In this document: in pieces, positions 44,633 through 53,487 of the stretch
How positions within the stretch are numbered: position 1 is the stretch's first letter
How the letters are laid out: every line of letters starts with the position of its first letter
Source: Poriferisodalis sp964484385
Lineage (GTDB): Bacteria; Actinomycetota; Acidimicrobiia; Acidimicrobiales; Poriferisodalaceae
Reading direction: 5' to 3'
DNA: 64,000 nt
Assembly (NCBI GenBank): GCA_964484385.1
Contig: CAZAFV010000006.1
Location: 13,049-77,048, forward strand
Position numbers and translations under genes: made by a program
The notes under the pieces: generated by a model
What the model saw: the letters and a program-made list of their open reading frames with translations, nothing else
Databases searched by the model: none
Told to the model about the DNA's origin: nothing

Positions 44633-46087
44633 TCACCCCGCCGCACGGTTTCTGCCGAGGCCGGCTGGCAAAACAGACCAGGCGAGCACCACGGCGGCTG
44701 CCACGATCAGCGGCCAGGAGCCCAGCGCCAGCGCCGGAGTGCTGCCTGAGCGAAGCTCGACTTCGCCGGCCAGCACGATGGATTCGCGCAGCTCGCTGCG
44801 GTGAGTGACCTCGCCGTCGGGCGACACGACGGCGCTGTAGCCGGTGGTGGACGCCTGCAGAACCCAGCGCCCGGTTTCGACCGCCCGCAGCCGGGCACTG
44901 GCGAGCGATTGAGAAGGCACCACCGAGGTGCTGTACGACGACGCCAGCGTGGGATTCGCGACGATGCGGCCTCCCGCCCGGACCCCGTCGCGCACGAGGT
45001 CGCTGAAGTACACCTCGAACGACGTGACGACGGCGATGTCGCCCAGCGAGGTCGAAAGCACGCCGGGGCCCTCGCCGGCGATGGCTTCGCGGGAGATCAG
45101 CGACAGGTCGGCGAACGGTTCCACCACGCTGCGCAGCGGCACGTATTCGCCGAAGGGCACCAGGTGCGCCTTGTCGTAGCGGTCGGCGAGACCCGTGGCG
45201 GGATTGATGGCGACCGTGGCGTTGCGAAAGCGCTCGGCGTCAACTGCCCGCTCGTAGAAGTTGACGATCAGGACCGTGTCGCGCCACCCGGCCAGCGCCT
45301 CCAGCTCAGCCAGGTTGTCGGAGGCCTCCAACGGGCCGTCGGCAGACGTGCTGCTCTCGCTCCACACCATGAGATCGGCGCTGCCTTGCCAGACATTGGT
45401 GGCGTCGAGGTGCCGCAGCCGCACGCTGCGCTGGGGCGTGTCGACGTTGGTGCCGAGCTCGCCGCCGGCCTGCACCACTGCTGCGGCGACGGTGGCATCG
45501 ACGGTCGTGTCCGGCACGGCCAGCGCCGCGATCGGAATGCCGATGGCAGCCACTGCCGGCCAGGAGACGGCCAACCATTGGCGCGCGCAGAGGCGTTCGA
45601 TGATGACAGCCCCGACGCCGACGAGTGCGACTATTCCGAGCGGACCGGCAAGCACGGCCGCGCCCAGCCAGGGACCGTCGACCTGCCCGAGTGCGAGGTT
45701 CGACATAGGCACGCCGCCGAAGGGCAGCTGCCAGCGCACCGCCTCGCCCAGCACCAGCGCGGCGGGCACGCCCAGGGCACGCCATCGGCCGCTGGCGGGA
45801 ACCAGCGACAGCGGCAGCGCCATGATCAGCGTCTCGACGGGCACCGCCGCGATCCATCCCGGCAAGGTCAGCTCGGTCATCCAGAACAGCCCGAGCAGGT
45901 AGGCACCCAGCCAGAATGCGGCGGCCACCTCAAGCCGGTCACGCCAGCGCTCGGCGCCGCGGTTGCAGAAACGCAGCCACAGGCCGAGCCCGACCGGGCC
46001 GAGCGGCCACAGCCCCCACGGCGGCAGAGACAGCATGGTGAGCGCGCCCAGCACCAGCGCAAGGCCGTCGCGAAGCAACCGGTTCAC
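44633..46087 (-). CDS. lnt: Apolipoprotein N-acyltransferase homologue lacking the catalytic Cys
   Basis: A 484-residue protein with an N-terminal membrane part of about six or seven segments and a nitrilase-like domain (about 195-450). The triad Glu is Glu244 in WSESS and the Lys is Lys306 in DKAHLVPFGEYVPL. The position of the catalytic Cys (CYE in E. coli) reads Ser356-Phe357-Glu358 in TSFEVYF. Normal Lnt needs Cys to form the acyl-enzyme, so this copy may be inactive, slow or adapted to another acceptor. The GTG start overlaps the hemY stop by 4 nt. Confidence 0.82.
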   Translation of the reverse strand: MNRLLRDGLALVLGALTMLSLPPWGLWPLGPVGLGLWLRFCNRGAERWRDRLEVAAAFWLGAYLLGLFWMTELTLPGWIAAVPVETLIMALPLSLVPASGRWRALGVPAALVLGEAVRWQLPFGGVPMSNLALGQVDGPWLGAAVLAGPLGIVALVGVGAVIIERLCARQWLAVSWPAVAAIGIPIAALAVPDTTVDATVAAAVVQAGGELGTNVDTPQRSVRLRHLDATNVWQGSADLMVWSESSTSADGPLEASDNLAELEALAGWRDTVLIVNFYERAVDAERFRNATVAINPATGLADRYDKAHLVPFGEYVPLRSVVEPFADLSLISREAIAGEGPGVLSTSLGDIAVVTSFEVYFSDLVRDGVRAGGRIVANPTLASSYSTSVVPSQSLASARLRAVETGRWVLQASTTGYSAVVSPDGEVTHRSELRESIVLAGEVELRSGSTPALALGSWPLIVAAAVVLAWSVLPAGLGRNRAAG

Positions 46088-47655
46088 GGCGAAGCGGTGG
46101 CGCTTGCTGAGGAGAGGTGCGCTCTGGCCTTCTCGGCCGCCTCATTGCCCTGCCGGATGCACGCGGGGATGCCGAGGCCCCGGTAGGCCGCGCCGGTCAC
46201 GAACACACCGGGCATCTCGCGAGCCAGTGCCTCTTCGATCCGGTCGACGAGATGACCGTGTCCGGGCCGGTACTGCGGCAGCGACTGCGGCCAGCGCGAA
46301 AGCCGCCACTCGATGACGGCATCGGGTCCGCTCAAGCCCCGCAGCGGCGGCAGGCTCGACAGCTCGGCGAGAACGGTGTCGCGCAACTCGGCATCGTCGA
46401 GGCGCGTGTGGCGGTCATCGTCGTCCCGGCCCACCGACACCCGCAGCACGATGTTCGGATTGCTGCCGACGCCGCACCAGTTGGGCCATTTCGCGGACCC
46501 GTAGCTGCAGGCCGTCGTGAGCCAGCCGGTATCCCTCGTGACCAGGAAACCTGCCTCGGCGGGCGTCTCGATGGCGTCAGCGCGCACGCTGAGCGTCAGC
46601 ACCGCGACCGACGCGTACTTGATGAGCCCGAGCGCCGCCGCAGCGTGCGGTGCGGCCGGCAGCATCTGCGCCGCCGCATGGGCGGGTGCCGCGATGACGA
46701 CGGCATCTGCGTCATGCACCTCGGAACCGGTGTCCACGGCGAATCGTGTGGCGGGATGGCGGATGGCCTCCACCGGGGTGCCCAGCCGCAAGATGCATCC
46801 GTCCAGGCGTTCCATCAGTGCCTGGATCAGCCGGCCCATCCCGCCCTCGAAGCTGCCGAAGATCGGTGGGGGGCCGGAATCGTCTGCGGCAGGCGCTGGC
46901 TGCATCTGGCGCAGTCCCCGCATGAGCGAACGGTTGCGCTCCAGCGCTTGGCCAAGGATCGGCGCCGAGGTCGCGGCGTCGATCCGGTTGATGTCACCCG
47001 CGCTGATGCTGCCGAGCAGCGGATCGACCACCTGCGACGCCACCGCCGCTCCGAGCCGAGCGCGCACGATGTCGCCCACGCTGGCGGCGCCGGGCCGCAC
47101 GCGCACGGCATCACCGTCGCCGGATGTCACGGTGTCACCAGAGCCGGATTCGCTGAACGTTGCAGCTGCCGCGTCCAGCTGGTCAATCCCATCTCGGTGC
47201 AATCGACGTGCGGTGGACCGACGCGGCAGCAAGTAGTCGGCCGCAGCGCGCAGCGTGCCCAGAGGGCCGAGCAGCGGCGACCGCAACAACGGTCCGAGCC
47301 GGGTTGGCACCCCGCCCACGAGGCCATCAGGCAGGGGCGTGAGCTGGGGGCCGTCGCCGCCCCCATGCGCCACCGAGGCGCCGCCGGTCGCTGGCGAGAT
47401 GCGCTCGGCCGAGATGCCCAGCTCCTCGCACAGCTCGATCGCCCAGGGCACCCGCAGCAGGAACGCATCGGCGCCTTCGTCCACGAACCGCCCTTCGAAC
47501 GGCGTCGAGAGGATCTTGCCGCCGAGACGCTCGGCGCTGTCGATCAGCACCACACGGGGCACCTCGGCCCCCGCGTCGGCAGGGTGCAGCAGGCGGTATG
47601 CAGCAGTCAGCCCGGCGATGCCGCCGCCGATCACAACAACCCGCTGAGTTGTCAT
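46084..47655 (-). CDS. hemY: Coproporphyrinogen/protoporphyrinogen oxidase HemY (CgoX)
   Basis: A 523-residue FAD enzyme that oxidises a porphyrinogen to a porphyrin in haem synthesis. The N-terminal dinucleotide motif is VIGGGIAGLTAAYRLL, followed by DSAERLGGK. The C-terminus has VTGAAYRGLGIPACI, the family's FAD-closing segment. Because HemQ is encoded at 61255-61953, the substrate is probably coproporphyrinogen III. It lies 51 bases after hemE and overlaps lnt by 4 nt. Confidence 0.9.
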   Translation of the reverse strand: MTTQRVVVIGGGIAGLTAAYRLLHPADAGAEVPRVVLIDSAERLGGKILSTPFEGRFVDEGADAFLLRVPWAIELCEELGISAERISPATGGASVAHGGGDGPQLTPLPDGLVGGVPTRLGPLLRSPLLGPLGTLRAAADYLLPRRSTARRLHRDGIDQLDAAAATFSESGSGDTVTSGDGDAVRVRPGAASVGDIVRARLGAAVASQVVDPLLGSISAGDINRIDAATSAPILGQALERNRSLMRGLRQMQPAPAADDSGPPPIFGSFEGGMGRLIQALMERLDGCILRLGTPVEAIRHPATRFAVDTGSEVHDADAVVIAAPAHAAAQMLPAAPHAAAALGLIKYASVAVLTLSVRADAIETPAEAGFLVTRDTGWLTTACSYGSAKWPNWCGVGSNPNIVLRVSVGRDDDDRHTRLDDAELRDTVLAELSSLPPLRGLSGPDAVIEWRLSRWPQSLPQYRPGHGHLVDRIEEALAREMPGVFVTGAAYRGLGIPACIRQGNEAAEKARAHLSSASATASP

Positions 47656-47706
47656 GCCGACAGGTCACCACGGCTACGGGGTGCCACGACGCAGGCCACC
47701 GCTCGC

Positions 47707-48813
47707 TCAGTCGGGTTGCTTGGGCAGCGGGCGCCGGTACGCGTGCACATGGTCGGTCAGCCGTTCAAGCACGGTGGGGTCGGTCTCGGGCAGCACGCCG
47801 TGGCCCAGGTTGAAGATGTAGCCGTGCTCCTGCGTGCCGGCGGCCAAGATGCGGTCGGCGGCGGGGCGCACGGCATCCCATCCCGCCACGCACAGGGCCG
47901 GGTCGAGGTTGCCCTGCAGCGCGACGCCCGGCCCGACCCGCTGGCGAGCCACCTCGAGCGGCACCCGCCAGTCCACGCCCACCACGTCGGCGCCCACCCC
48001 GGCCATCTGATCGAGCAGCTCCCCGGTGCCGACGCCGAAGTGCGCCCGGGGCACGCCCAGGTCGGCCAGCTCGTCGAAGACCCGCTTGCTGTGAGGCGCC
48101 ACGAACGCCGCATAGTCGGCGGGCGACAGCGTGCCCGCCCACGAGTCGAACAGCTGCACGGCGCTGGCGCCGGCCAGCACCTGTGATCGCATCGAGGCCA
48201 CGGCAATGGACGCCAGCCGCTCCATGAGGTCGTGCCACAGCGCCGTGTCGGTGTACATGAGCGACTTGGTCCGCAGGTGCTGGCGGGAAGGTGCGCCTTC
48301 GACCAGGTAGCTCGCCACCGTGAACGGCGCCCCTGCGAACCCGACGAGCGGCACGTCGAGCTCGGCCGCCAGCAGCCGGACGGTGTCGAGCACGTAGGGG
48401 GTGTGCGCCTCGGCGTCAAGCTCCGGCAGCCGATCCAGATCAGCGCGGCTGCGCAGCGGCTGGCCTGCCACCGGCCCCACGCCGGGTACCACGTCGATCC
48501 CGAAGCCGACTGCGGCGGCCGGCACCACGATGTCGGAGAACAGCACGGCCGCATCGACCCCGTAGCGGCGCACCGGCTGCAAGGTGATCTCGGCGGCGGT
48601 GGCCGGATCGGCGATGGCGTCGAGAATGCTGCCCTGCCCTCGCAGCGCCCGGTATTCGGGCAGCGAGCGCCCGGCTTGCCGCTGGAACCACACCGGCACC
48701 TGCTCGGTCCGCCGGCAGCGGGCCGCCCGCAGGTACAGGCTGTCGCCCAACCGGTGGATCGGGTGATCCGCCGGCAGCGCTGCTCCCGGCGCCGCGGCAG
48801 TTGACTCAGCCAT
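47707..48813 (-). CDS. hemE: Uroporphyrinogen decarboxylase
   Basis: A 368-residue enzyme that converts uroporphyrinogen III to coproporphyrinogen III. The family signature VPVWFQRQAGRSLPEYR is near residue 40. ILFSDIVVPAAAVGF-type and GNLDPALC segments are visible further on. The ATG at 48813 gives the usual length; the open frame continues upstream without homology. It heads the haem/lnt/helD/CDGSH operon and is divergent from the glycosyltransferase locus, with 172 bases between them. Confidence 0.93.
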   Translation of the reverse strand: MAESTAAAPGAALPADHPIHRLGDSLYLRAARCRRTEQVPVWFQRQAGRSLPEYRALRGQGSILDAIADPATAAEITLQPVRRYGVDAAVLFSDIVVPAAAVGFGIDVVPGVGPVAGQPLRSRADLDRLPELDAEAHTPYVLDTVRLLAAELDVPLVGFAGAPFTVASYLVEGAPSRQHLRTKSLMYTDTALWHDLMERLASIAVASMRSQVLAGASAVQLFDSWAGTLSPADYAAFVAPHSKRVFDELADLGVPRAHFGVGTGELLDQMAGVGADVVGVDWRVPLEVARQRVGPGVALQGNLDPALCVAGWDAVRPAADRILAAGTQEHGYIFNLGHGVLPETDPTVLERLTDHVHAYRRPLPKQPD

Positions 48814-48985
48814 GCGCTGCGAACGGTACCGGCACCGGGTCGGGATGCTCCGCTCCCGAGCGGGTGTCCGGGTCGGCGTTGGCAGGCTGGCAAGTAGCCT
48901 CACGCGACCTTGACGAGCCCGCCCGCTCGATCCGGCTCTGCCGGGCCGGAGCCCGCCGGGTTCTCGCTTTCCGACGGAGGCTGCG

Positions 48986-50104
48986 ATGGGTCCCGACACC
49001 GGGCCGGCAGACATGCAGTCCGGCGACGAGCCGTCTGGCAGCGGGCCGCCGTTGCGCATCGCACTGCTGACCTACCGCGGCCATCCCTGGGTCGGCGGCC
49101 AGGGCATCTACGTACGCCACCTGGCACGTGAGCTGTCAGCCCTCGGCCACAGCGTCGAGGTGTTCAGCGGGCCGCCCTACCCACACCTCGACCCGGGCAT
49201 CAAGCTGACCGAACTGCCCAGCCTCGACCTGTACCGCATGCCCGACCCGTTCCGGGTGCCCAAGCTGGCCGAGTTCCGCTCGCCCATCGACGTGCTGGAG
49301 TGGCTCATCACCTGCACGGCCTCGTTCGCCGAGCCGCTGACGTTCAGCCTGCGAGCGTTCCGGGCACTGCGCAGCCGGCTCGACGACTTCGACCTGGTGC
49401 ATGACAACCAGTGCCTCGGCTATGGCATCGACTGGCTGCGGCGGGCCGGCGTGCCCACGCTCGGCACGATCCATCACCCGATCACGGTCGACCGGCGGCT
49501 CGAGATCGCCCATGCGCCGAACCGCGGCAAGCGGCTCGCCATGCGGCGCTTCTACGCCTTCACCCGCATGCAGAACCGGGTGGCGCGGCGCCTCGACCGG
49601 ATCGTGACCGTGTCCACCAACAGCTTCGACGACATCGTGACCGACCTCGGCGTCGATCCCGCCCGCCTGAGGGTCGTGACGGTGGGCGTCGATCCGGCCC
49701 AGTTCCGACCCCTGCCCGACGTGGTGCCGGTGCCGGGCCGGCTCATGACCACTGCCAGCGCCGACGTGGCCATGAAGGGCCTCGCGTACCTGCTCGAAGC
49801 GCTGGCCAAGCTGCGCACCGAAGACCCCTCGCTGCACCTCGTGGTGATCGGGCGGCCCAAGGACGACTCGGCAGCGAGCCGGCTCATCGATCGGCTTGAC
49901 CTGGCCGGCAGCGTCGAGTTCGTGAGCGGCGTGCCCGACGAGCGCATCGTGGAGCTCTACAACGAGGCGCAGCTGGCGGTGGTGCCGTCGCTGTACGAGG
50001 GCTTCTCGCTGCCCGCCGTCGAGGCGATGATGTGCGGGGTGCCGCTGGTGGCGACCACAGGGGGGGCGCTGCCGGTGGTCAACGGCGCTGACGGCGTGAC
50101 CTGA
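48986..50104 (+). CDS. GT4-family glycosyltransferase, interrupted by in-frame TGA
   Basis: A 372-residue retaining glycosyltransferase (GT-B fold). The N-terminal domain starts with IALLTYRGHPWVGGQGIYV, and the C-terminal domain carries the donor-site motif PSLYEGFSLPAVEAM. Normal members continue with a segment like TGLLVPPGD and a final helix. Here TGA at 50102-50104 stands where a Gly is expected, and the same frame goes on to 50335 with good family sequence. The product is therefore missing about 76 residues. GGAGG precedes the ATG. See the separate entry for the tail. Confidence 0.8.
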   Translation: MGPDTGPADMQSGDEPSGSGPPLRIALLTYRGHPWVGGQGIYVRHLARELSALGHSVEVFSGPPYPHLDPGIKLTELPSLDLYRMPDPFRVPKLAEFRSPIDVLEWLITCTASFAEPLTFSLRAFRALRSRLDDFDLVHDNQCLGYGIDWLRRAGVPTLGTIHHPITVDRRLEIAHAPNRGKRLAMRRFYAFTRMQNRVARRLDRIVTVSTNSFDDIVTDLGVDPARLRVVTVGVDPAQFRPLPDVVPVPGRLMTTASADVAMKGLAYLLEALAKLRTEDPSLHLVVIGRPKDDSAASRLIDRLDLAGSVEFVSGVPDERIVELYNEAQLAVVPSLYEGFSLPAVEAMMCGVPLVATTGGALPVVNGADGVT

Positions 50105-50335
50105 CTGCAGGTGCCGCCTGGCGACTCGGAGGCGCTCGCGGCCCGCATGCGCTGGGCGCTCGCTCAGCCCGATCTGCGTGCCACCGTGGGATCGGCAGGA
50201 CGGGCGCGGGTGGCAGCGAACTACTCGTGGGCCGCTACGGCCCGCAACACCGTCGAGCAATACCGTGCGCTGCTGGCCGGCGCCCCGGTGCCGCCGCCGC
50301 GCAGGTCGCCGATCCGGAGGCTGAGTCGGCGCTGA
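50105..50335 (+). pseudogene. Detached C-terminal part of the glycosyltransferase
   Basis: In the same frame as the upstream gene, this stretch reads LQVPPGDSEALAARMRWAL and ends in a TGA at 50333-50335. It matches the final region of GT4 glycosyltransferases. Its stop shares a base with the next start (TGATG), which is how coupled genes in this window are joined. This supports an original gene of 449 codons, 48986-50335, broken by one base change (for example GGA to TGA) or by a sequencing error. Confidence 0.7.
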
Positions 50336-51117
50336 TGCTCACTGTCAACTACGAGCGTCTCGGCGCCGTCCGCGGCGACCGGGTGCTGGACCTGGGCTGC
50401 GGCGCGGGCCGTCACGCCTTCGAGAGCGCCCGGCGTGGCTGCGTCACCGTGGCGTCTGACCGTGACGCCGACGAGCTGCGCGCCGTTACCGGCATGTTCG
50501 CGGCCATGGACGATGCCGGCGAGATCGACTCGCCGGGCGACCAGCAGCTCGGCCACGCGGTCGTGGCCGATGCCACCGCCTTGCCGTACCCCGACGCCAG
50601 CTTCGACCGGATCATCGCTGCGGAGGTGCTCGAGCACATCGTCGACGACGAGCGGGCCATCGCCGAGCTGGCACGGGTGCTGCGGCCCGGCGGCACCATT
50701 GCGGTGACGGTTCCGGCGCGAGCCCCCGAGCGGGTCTGCTGGGCGCTGTCGGCCGACTACCACGCACCCGCGGTGCCCGACGGACACGTGCGCATCTACA
50801 GCTCTCGCGAACTGCGGGCGAAGATGGCGGCGGCCGGCCTGTACGTCTCCGACAGTCACGGCGCGCATGGCCTGCACACGCCCTACTGGTGGCTGCGCTG
50901 CCTGGTCGGGCCGCGCAATGACCAGCATCCGCTGGTGCGGGCCTACCACCGGCTGCTGGTGTGGGACATGACGGCGGCGGCGCCCGTGACGCGCACGCTC
51001 GACCGCTTGCTCAACGCGGTGCTGCCGAAGTCGACAGTGCTGTATGCCTACAAAGCCCGGGCTAGTCGGGCGGCCGAGCCGGTCGCCCAACCAGTGGGAG
51101 CCGCACATGCAGCCTGA
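50335..51117 (+). CDS. Class I SAM-dependent methyltransferase
   Basis: A 260-residue methyltransferase. The SAM-binding motif is LDLGCGAGRH near residue 19, the acidic residue is in ASDRDADEL, and ARVLRPGGTIAVTVP is the standard post-IV strand. The ATG at 50335 overlaps the glycosyltransferase frame's final stop, with GGAGG at 50316-50320. It probably methylates a glycan or glycolipid made by the locus. Confidence 0.87.
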   Translation: MLTVNYERLGAVRGDRVLDLGCGAGRHAFESARRGCVTVASDRDADELRAVTGMFAAMDDAGEIDSPGDQQLGHAVVADATALPYPDASFDRIIAAEVLEHIVDDERAIAELARVLRPGGTIAVTVPARAPERVCWALSADYHAPAVPDGHVRIYSSRELRAKMAAAGLYVSDSHGAHGLHTPYWWLRCLVGPRNDQHPLVRAYHRLLVWDMTAAAPVTRTLDRLLNAVLPKSTVLYAYKARASRAAEPVAQPVGAAHAA

Positions 51118-52231
51118 GTTCGCGCCCTCGGAATTCGCCGCGGAACCCGACGTCGGACCGAACGGTCACTCAGGGCTCGCCACGGCACCCGACCGCGGAC
51201 GTGTCCGCCAAACGCAAACCGTTGAACAGACCACGCCGCTGCTGACAGGCGCAGAGGTCGCTGCCACCGCCGATGCCATCGAGGCGTGTCAGCAGCCCGA
51301 CGGTCTCATCCTCTGGTTCGACGGCGGGCACGCCGATCCGTGGAATCACGTCGAGGCGGCCATGGCGCTCGCGTCGGCGGGGCGCCACCGAGCAGCCGAA
51401 AACGCATACGAGTGGCTGCAGGCGAACCAGCACGACGCGGGCAGCTGGCACAACTACTACACCGCGCTCGGCATCAAGGACTTCAAGGTCGACACGAACT
51501 GCTGTGCCTACGTGTCCGTGGGCGTCTGGCACCACTGGCTCGCCACCGGCGACCGGGGCTTCGTCGAGGCGATGTGGCCGACGGTGGCACGGGCGCTCGA
51601 CTTCGTGGTGAGCCTGCGCACTGCCAGCGGGCACATCCCCTGGGCGGTGCACGCCAGCGGCACGCCGTGGCCGTACGCGCTGCTGACGGGTTCGTCGTCG
51701 ATCGTCCAGTCCCTGCGTTGCGGTCTCGCGCTGGCCGAACTGACCGGTCACGAGCGCCCCGCATGGGCGCGCACCCTGGCCCGCACCGAACACCAGATCC
51801 GCCACCGGCCCGACGGCTTTGAGCCCAAGGACCGCTGGGCGATGGACTGGTACTACCCGGTGCTGTGCGGCGCGCTGACGGGCGCGCAGGCCCGGTCTCA
51901 CCTCGCTGCAGGCGCACCCAAGTTTCTGTTGAGTCAAGGCGTGCGCTGCGTGGCCGACCAGTCCTGGGTGACCGCGGCGGAGACCTGTGAGTGCGCGCTC
52001 GCCTACCTGCGGTCCGGCAGCGCCGCCACTGCCCGCCGGCTCGTCGAGGCCACATCTGCGATGCGCAATGACGACGGCAGCTACTACACCGGCTGGGTCG
52101 TGCCCAAGTCCCGGACCTTTCCCGACGGCGAGCGCTCCAGCTACACCGCCGCGGCTGTGCTGCTGGCCGTCGACGCGCTCGACCGCCGCAGCAGCGCCGC
52201 GGGCACACTCATCACGACGCCGAGCGGCTGA
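51107..52231 (+). CDS. Alpha/alpha-toroid protein (annotated elsewhere as prenyltransferase-like)
   Basis: A 374-residue protein with repeated helical pairs, as in six-hairpin glycosidases and the terpenoid-cyclase/prenyltransferase toroid. Aromatic-acidic segments such as ILWFDGGHADPWNHVEAAMAL and WAMDWYYPVLCG recall the active-site cavity of such enzymes. The first 40 residues look disordered. It overlaps the methyltransferase gene by 11 bases. The neighbours suggest a glycan or lipid-linked substrate, but I cannot assign a reaction. Confidence 0.72.
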   Translation: MQPEFAPSEFAAEPDVGPNGHSGLATAPDRGRVRQTQTVEQTTPLLTGAEVAATADAIEACQQPDGLILWFDGGHADPWNHVEAAMALASAGRHRAAENAYEWLQANQHDAGSWHNYYTALGIKDFKVDTNCCAYVSVGVWHHWLATGDRGFVEAMWPTVARALDFVVSLRTASGHIPWAVHASGTPWPYALLTGSSSIVQSLRCGLALAELTGHERPAWARTLARTEHQIRHRPDGFEPKDRWAMDWYYPVLCGALTGAQARSHLAAGAPKFLLSQGVRCVADQSWVTAAETCECALAYLRSGSAATARRLVEATSAMRNDDGSYYTGWVVPKSRTFPDGERSSYTAAAVLLAVDALDRRSSAAGTLITTPSG

Positions 52232-52310
52232 CCGGTCTGGCCAGAGGCCGGATGCCGTGGCCCGACCGGCCCCAACAAAACGCACACAACCGGCGTCGCG
52301 CCGGCCAGTG

Positions 52311-52931
52311 TCACCGGCTGACCGGTCTGCGCAGCACGCGCAGGCTGCCGGCGGCTGCATATTCAGCGAAGCCGTCGTCGAGGGCTCGCAGCCAGATCTC
52401 GTAGGGAGGCCGGCCGCCGTCGGCGGGATCCGGGAACACGTCGTGGATGGCCAGCAGCCCACCCGGCATCACTTTCGGCGACCACGCCTCGTAATCGGCG
52501 TGGGCCGGCGCCTGCCCGTGGCCGCCGTCGATGAACACGAGTGCCGCACTCGACCAGTGCGCCGCGACCGTGACCGAGTCGCCCACGATGGCCACGACGG
52601 TGTCTTCGAGGCCCGCGTCGATGAGGGTCTGGCGCAGGATCGGCAGCGAGTCCATACGACCGGTCCGGGCGTCCAGCAGCCCAGGGTCGTGATGCTCCCA
52701 GCCGGCCTGCATCTCTTCTGAGCCACGGTGATGGTCGATGGTGAACAGCACGCCGCCAGCGGTTGCGGCAGCAGCACCCAGGTACACCGCCGACTTGCCG
52801 CAGTACGAGCCGATCTCCACCAGCGGTCCCAGCGAGGCGACCTCGGCGGCGGCGCGGTACAGCGCCAGGCCTTCGTCGTGGGGCATGAAGCCCTTCACCT
52901 GCCGGGCCAGCACCGCCAGCTCGGGGTTCAT
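52311..52931 (-). CDS. Class I SAM-dependent methyltransferase (O-methyltransferase-like)
   Basis: A 206-residue methyltransferase of the Methyltransf_24 type. SAM-binding region is LVEIGSYCGKSAVYLG near residue 38, and the acidic metal-like site is in ALVFIDGGHGQ. It shares one base with the GtrA gene upstream (TGATG), so the two are coupled. It converges on the toroid gene, and both belong to the same functional region. Confidence 0.83.
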   Translation of the reverse strand: MNPELAVLARQVKGFMPHDEGLALYRAAAEVASLGPLVEIGSYCGKSAVYLGAAAATAGGVLFTIDHHRGSEEMQAGWEHHDPGLLDARTGRMDSLPILRQTLIDAGLEDTVVAIVGDSVTVAAHWSSAALVFIDGGHGQAPAHADYEAWSPKVMPGGLLAIHDVFPDPADGGRPPYEIWLRALDDGFAEYAAAGSLRVLRRPVSR

Positions 52932-53386
52932 CACGCTTCCGGGGTGTCCGCTGCGCGGCGGGCGTCGGGACGGCCGCCGAAGGGGGCCTCGGGCCGAGCG
53001 AACAGCACCCGATCCAGCAGGATGAACTTCCCAGCCCACAAGACGCCGAAGCCGATGAGGTTTGCCGCCGAGACGGCCACGGTCGACTGCCACCACCGGT
53101 CGGCCAGCGCCACCAGCAGCGACGATATGCCGAGCCCGGCGAGGCTGTAGGCCCAGAAGGGCAGGATCTCGCCAGTGAGCGAGTGGCGGTCGGTGCGAGA
53201 CCACACCCAGCGCCGGTTGGCGTGGTAGGCCGGCCCGGCGGCGACGCACACCGCCACCACGTTGGCCGCGACTGCCGGCCACCCCAGCACCGCATAGGCC
53301 ACCACCAGCACGGCCTGGGTCACCACCACCGTGCCAGCCGACACCGTGCTGTAGCCGACCAGCCGCCCGAAGAACCCCCACCTCAT
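52931..53386 (-). CDS. GtrA-family membrane protein
   Basis: A 151-residue protein with four membrane segments and the GtrA pattern (RLVGYSTVSAGTVVVTQ near the N-terminus and ANRRWVW after segment 2). GtrA proteins are thought to flip or bind polyprenyl-linked sugars across the membrane. Coupling to a methyltransferase gene and closeness to a GT4 gene suggest export or modification of an envelope glycan. Confidence 0.85.
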   Translation of the reverse strand: MRWGFFGRLVGYSTVSAGTVVVTQAVLVVAYAVLGWPAVAANVVAVCVAAGPAYHANRRWVWSRTDRHSLTGEILPFWAYSLAGLGISSLLVALADRWWQSTVAVSAANLIGFGVLWAGKFILLDRVLFARPEAPFGGRPDARRAADTPEA

Positions 53387-53487
53387 CGCTCGCGCCTCAC
53401 GACGACGATCTCACTGCGGGGATCTCGGCTGCGCGGATCTCTGGGCGCGAGAGGATCCGGCGAAGCGTTGCAAGCGGAACGAGGCGG

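Noticed and set aside
50102..50104. Selenocysteine or recoded TGA in the glycosyltransferase
   Set aside because: The position expects Gly, not Cys or Sec. I saw no obvious SECIS-like hairpin, and TGA ends many neighbouring genes. A mutation or sequencing error is simpler.
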